Shown here in pieces: positions 6,435 to 9,262 of a stretch of 9,262 nucleotides of DNA (its first letter is position 1; the number at the start of each line of letters is the position of its first letter). A model generated the notes under the pieces. The model was not told the DNA's origin and ran no database searches. It saw nothing but the letters and a program-made list of their open reading frames with translations. This DNA is from Micrococcales bacterium. GTDB taxonomy: Bacteria > Actinomycetota > Actinomycetes > S36-B12 > UBA10799. A program made the translations under genes and the position numbers. Location: NCBI GenBank assembly GCA_023252115.1, contig JAHEXM010000005.1, positions 9,265-18,526 of the forward strand, given 5' to 3'.

Positions 6435-6526
6435 CTGTGCTCCCAACCGTCAGCGGCCGCGATCTGAAAGCCGGGCCCTAAACACAGGGTATGCCGATTT
6501 CGGTGGCACGGTAGCCTGTAACCCTT
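6435..6526. promoter_or_regulatory. Divergent PAC2/metH promoter region
   Basis: This 92-base gap must carry start signals for both genes. For metH, TAGCCT (6512-6517) fits TAnnnT and ends 9 bases before the ATG, which would give a leaderless or nearly leaderless transcript. For the PAC2 gene, TACCCT on the minus strand (6494-6489) is a possible -10. A 4-base dyad CCCT/AGGG (6476-6479 and 6486-6489) is present. The gap is too short for a cobalamin riboswitch, and I see no SAM-riboswitch-like structure. Confidence 0.35.
6440..6444 (-). promoter_or_regulatory. Ribosome binding site of the PAC2 gene
   Basis: GGGAG on the minus strand lies 5 bases before the ATG at 6434, the same site and spacing as for pgi. 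It rules out the upstream in-frame TTG at 6446, which would begin before this site. Confidence 0.6.
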
Positions 6527-9262
6527 ATGGCAAATCCCCAAATTTCGCTTCGTGATGCCCTGAAGAGCCGTGTGCTGGTAGCAGATGGCGCCATGGGCAC
6601 CATGCTGCAAGCCCAAGACCCCTCAATGGAGGACTTTCAGAACTACGAGGGCTGCAACGAAATTCTGAATGTGACACGCCCAGACATCGTGAAATCGGTG
6701 CACGACGCGTACTTCGAGGTTGGTTGCGACCTAGTCGAAACCAACACTTTCGGCGCTAACTGGGCCAACTTGAACGAGTACGACATCACCGATCGGATCG
6801 CCGAACTGGCAGCTGCCGGGGCCAAGATCGCCCGCGATTCAGCGGACGAATGGTCAACTCCCGAGAAGCCACGTTTCGTGATCGGCTCAGTTGGGCCAGG
6901 AACAAAGCTGCCCAGCCTCGGCCATGCGCCGTATGCGCTGTTGCGTGATGCATACGAAGTCCAATGCATTGCAATGCTGGAAAACGGTGTCGACGCAATC
7001 CTGATCGAGACAATGCAAGACATCCTGCTGGCGAAGGCGGCTGTTATTGCAGCTCGCCGCGCGATTGCAAAAACTGGTATCGACGCGGTGGTGATGGCCC
7101 AAATAACGGTAGAGACCACCGGCACGATGCTGCTCGGTACCGAGACTGGGGCTGCGCTCACGTCGCTGGAACATCTCGGTATCGACATGATCGGTTTGAA
7201 CTGCGCCACCGGTCCAGAAGAGATGAGCGAACACCTTCGGACTCTGTCGCAGCACGCAGAAGTTGGCATCAGTTGTATGCCAAATGCAGGTCTTCCTGTG
7301 CTTACCAAAGATGGTGCCGCGTATCCGCTGACTCCGAAGGAATTGGCTAATGCGCACGACGTGTTTGCTACTGATTACGGACTAAACATCGTCGGAGGCT
7401 GCTGCGGAACTACACCTGAACACCTCAAGGCAGTAGTCGAGCGGATGAACGGGCGGGCGCCCGTTAAGCGCGCGCCGGTTCATGAGCCCAGCGCGTCGTC
7501 GCTCTATTCGGCGGTGACCTTTGCTCAAGACGCCAGCATTCTTAACATCGGTGAACGCACAAATGCCGTTGGCTCCAAGGCCTTCCGCGATGCGATGCTT
7601 GAGGGCCGGTTCGACGACTGTGTCGAGATTGCAAAGGCTCAAGCACGCGATGGTGCCCACCTTCTCGACCTGTGTGTGGACTACGTCGGTCGCGATGGCA
7701 CCGAAGACATGCGCAAGCTTGCCGGGTTGTTAACCCAATCCTCGACGCTGCCGGTTGTGCTTGATTCCACGGAACCGGCAGTCATTGAAGCAGGACTCGA
7801 GATGCTCGGTGGTCGATGCATCGTCAACTCCGTCAACTACGAAGATGGCGACGGCGAGAAGTCACGAATCCGTCGAGTGATGCCAATCATTCGTGAACAT
7901 GGCGCTGCCGTCGTCGCGTTGACCATTGATGAAGTGGGTCAGGCGCGCGACAAGGACTGGAAAGTCCGAGTCGCCTGTCGATTGATCGATGATTTGACTG
8001 AGAACTGGAAGATGGATGTTGCCGACATTTTTGTCGACACGCTCACCTTTCCGATCAGTACGGGCCAAGACGAGGGCCGCCGCGACGCGGTGGAGACAAT
8101 CGAGGCGATCCGCGAACTCAAGACGCGCTACCCGGGCGTCAACACGACTTTGGGAATCTCGAATGTGTCCTTTGGTCTAAATCCAGCTGGTCGCCAAGTG
8201 TTGAACTCGGTTTTTCTGGCGGAGTGTGTCAACGCGGGCTTGACGTCGGCCATTGTTCACGCGTCGAAAATCATTCCGATCAACCGCATTCCAGAAGAGC
8301 AACTCAAGTGCGCGCAAGACTTGGTGTACGACCGGCGCGAGTTCGACGATGCTGGAACGTGCACCTACGACCCCCTGACCAAGTTCCTTGAACTATTCGA
8401 AGGTGTTGAAGCGCGGTCCAGCGCAGAAACCCGTGCCGAGGAATTGGCCAAGCTGCCGCTGTTTGAGCGACTCGAAAAGCGCATCGTCGATGGCGAGCGA
8501 GTTGGACTCGAGGACGACCTCGCTGCGGCGTTGGAAACCAAATCGGCCCTCGAGATCGTCAATGACACCTTGCTTTCTGGGATGAAGACGGTGGGTGAGT
8601 TGTTTGGTTCAGGCCAGATGCAACTCCCATTCGTCTTGCAGAGTGCCGAGGTCATGAAGACGGCGGTCGCGTTCCTTGAGCCACACATGGAAAAGACCGA
8701 TGAGGATGGAAAGGGTCGCCTGATCCTGGCCACTGTCAAAGGCGATGTTCATGACATCGGTAAGAACCTTGTCGACATCATCTTGAGTAACAACGGCTAT
8801 GACGTCGTCAATCTTGGGATCAAGCAACCGATCAACGCGATTTTGGATGCCGCCGACGAGCACAAAGCCGATGTCATCGGAATGTCCGGGCTGCTCGTTA
8901 AGTCCACGGTCGTAATGAAAGAAAACCTCGAAGAGATGAACCTTCGTGGTGTTGCTGACCGCTATCCAGTGATGCTCGGTGGTGCGGCTTTGACTCGTGC
9001 TTTCGTCGAACAAGACTTAGCTGAACTTTTCGACGGCGAAGTCCGCTACGCACGAGACGCTTTCGAAGGATTGCGCCTGATGGATGCCGTCATGGCAATT
9101 AAACGAGGCGATCCTGATGCCGTTTTGCCCGAGCGACGCGCTCGGCGGGTGCGAGCCACCGCAAAAGAAACTGATGTTGTGATCGAGTTGCCAAAGCGAG
9201 CTGACATCGCCGACGACAATCCGATCCCATCGCCACCATTTTGGGGCGAGAGAGTAGTCAAG
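6527..9262 (+). CDS. metH: Cobalamin-dependent methionine synthase (3' end beyond window)
   Basis: MetH transfers a methyl group from 5-methyltetrahydrofolate to homocysteine through bound cobalamin, making methionine and tetrahydrofolate in the cytosol. The frame runs from ATG 6527 to the window edge, 912 codons without a stop. Domain order is: homocysteine-binding domain (about 1-315) with the zinc ligands C226 (in GLNCATGP) and C292-C293 (in GGCCGTTP); pterin-binding domain starting at ILNIGERTN (338-346) and running to about 600; cobalamin cap from about 640 and Rossmann domain from about 725, with DVHDIGKN at 740-747, whose H742 is the axial cobalt ligand; and SGLLVKST in the same domain. 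The start of the S-adenosylmethionine reactivation domain is seen at PSPPFWGERVV near the edge. All key residues are intact. No Shine-Dalgarno sequence precedes the ATG, so translation may be leaderless. Divergent from the PAC2 gene. Confidence 0.96.
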   Translation, partial: MANPQISLRDALKSRVLVADGAMGTMLQAQDPSMEDFQNYEGCNEILNVTRPDIVKSVHDAYFEVGCDLVETNTFGANWANLNEYDITDRIAELAAAGAKIARDSADEWSTPEKPRFVIGSVGPGTKLPSLGHAPYALLRDAYEVQCIAMLENGVDAILIETMQDILLAKAAVIAARRAIAKTGIDAVVMAQITVETTGTMLLGTETGAALTSLEHLGIDMIGLNCATGPEEMSEHLRTLSQHAEVGISCMPNAGLPVLTKDGAAYPLTPKELANAHDVFATDYGLNIVGGCCGTTPEHLKAVVERMNGRAPVKRAPVHEPSASSLYSAVTFAQDASILNIGERTNAVGSKAFRDAMLEGRFDDCVEIAKAQARDGAHLLDLCVDYVGRDGTEDMRKLAGLLTQSSTLPVVLDSTEPAVIEAGLEMLGGRCIVNSVNYEDGDGEKSRIRRVMPIIREHGAAVVALTIDEVGQARDKDWKVRVACRLIDDLTENWKMDVADIFVDTLTFPISTGQDEGRRDAVETIEAIRELKTRYPGVNTTLGISNVSFGLNPAGRQVLNSVFLAECVNAGLTSAIVHASKIIPINRIPEEQLKCAQDLVYDRREFDDAGTCTYDPLTKFLELFEGVEARSSAETRAEELAKLPLFERLEKRIVDGERVGLEDDLAAALETKSALEIVNDTLLSGMKTVGELFGSGQMQLPFVLQSAEVMKTAVAFLEPHMEKTDEDGKGRLILATVKGDVHDIGKNLVDIILSNNGYDVVNLGIKQPINAILDAADEHKADVIGMSGLLVKSTVVMKENLEEMNLRGVADRYPVMLGGAALTRAFVEQDLAELFDGEVRYARDAFEGLRLMDAVMAIKRGDPDAVLPERRARRVRATAKETDVVIELPKRADIADDNPIPSPPFWGERVVK

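Noticed and set aside
6435..6526. Cobalamin or SAM riboswitch before metH
   Set aside because: Only 92 bases are available between divergent start codons, and I see no B12-box-like or SAM-type paired elements.
6643..7308. 221-codon minus-strand open frame
   Set aside because: Lies wholly antisense to the homocysteine domain of metH. Its Ser/Val/Ile-rich composition is that of a codon shadow.

Overview
The window looks like ordinary chromosome of a moderately GC-rich actinobacterium (Actinomycetota). The evidence is a divergent PAC2-family gene next to a cobalamin-dependent methionine synthase (the pairing I recall in mycobacteria as Rv2125/Rv2124c), a short-type 6-phosphogluconate dehydrogenase beside a short G6PDH (recalling mycobacterial zwf1/gnd2), and frequent GTG starts. 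I cannot name an order or genus. I see no mobile element, CRISPR array, tRNA or rRNA.

Layout: 1-422 (minus) is the N-terminal part of an exported protein with beta-propeller-like repeats, running off the left edge. 423-615 is a gap dense in inverted repeats, including a likely terminator for gnd. 616-1650 (minus) is gnd. A 99-base divergent gap leads to zwf (1750-3159) and pgi (3220-4875), which look like one transcription unit. 4876-5016 holds a direct repeat and two perfect palindromes in front of a small exported protein of unknown function (5017-5538). A hairpin at 5560-5586 separates it from a convergent PAC2-family gene (5601-6434, minus). Divergent from that is metH (6527 to the right edge, truncated).

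Functionally, gnd, zwf and pgi sit at the glucose-6-phosphate node. Pgi interconverts G6P and fructose-6-P, G6PDH opens the oxidative pentose phosphate pathway, and Gnd makes ribulose-5-phosphate. pgl and opcA are not present here. Both dehydrogenases lack the arginine that normally recognises the 2'-phosphate of NADP+, so this branch may yield NADH. MetH makes methionine from homocysteine and methyltetrahydrofolate.

I found no convincing unknown multi-gene system. The items most worth a second look are the cofactor prediction for gnd/zwf and the cysteine-repeat exported protein with its palindrome-rich upstream region.
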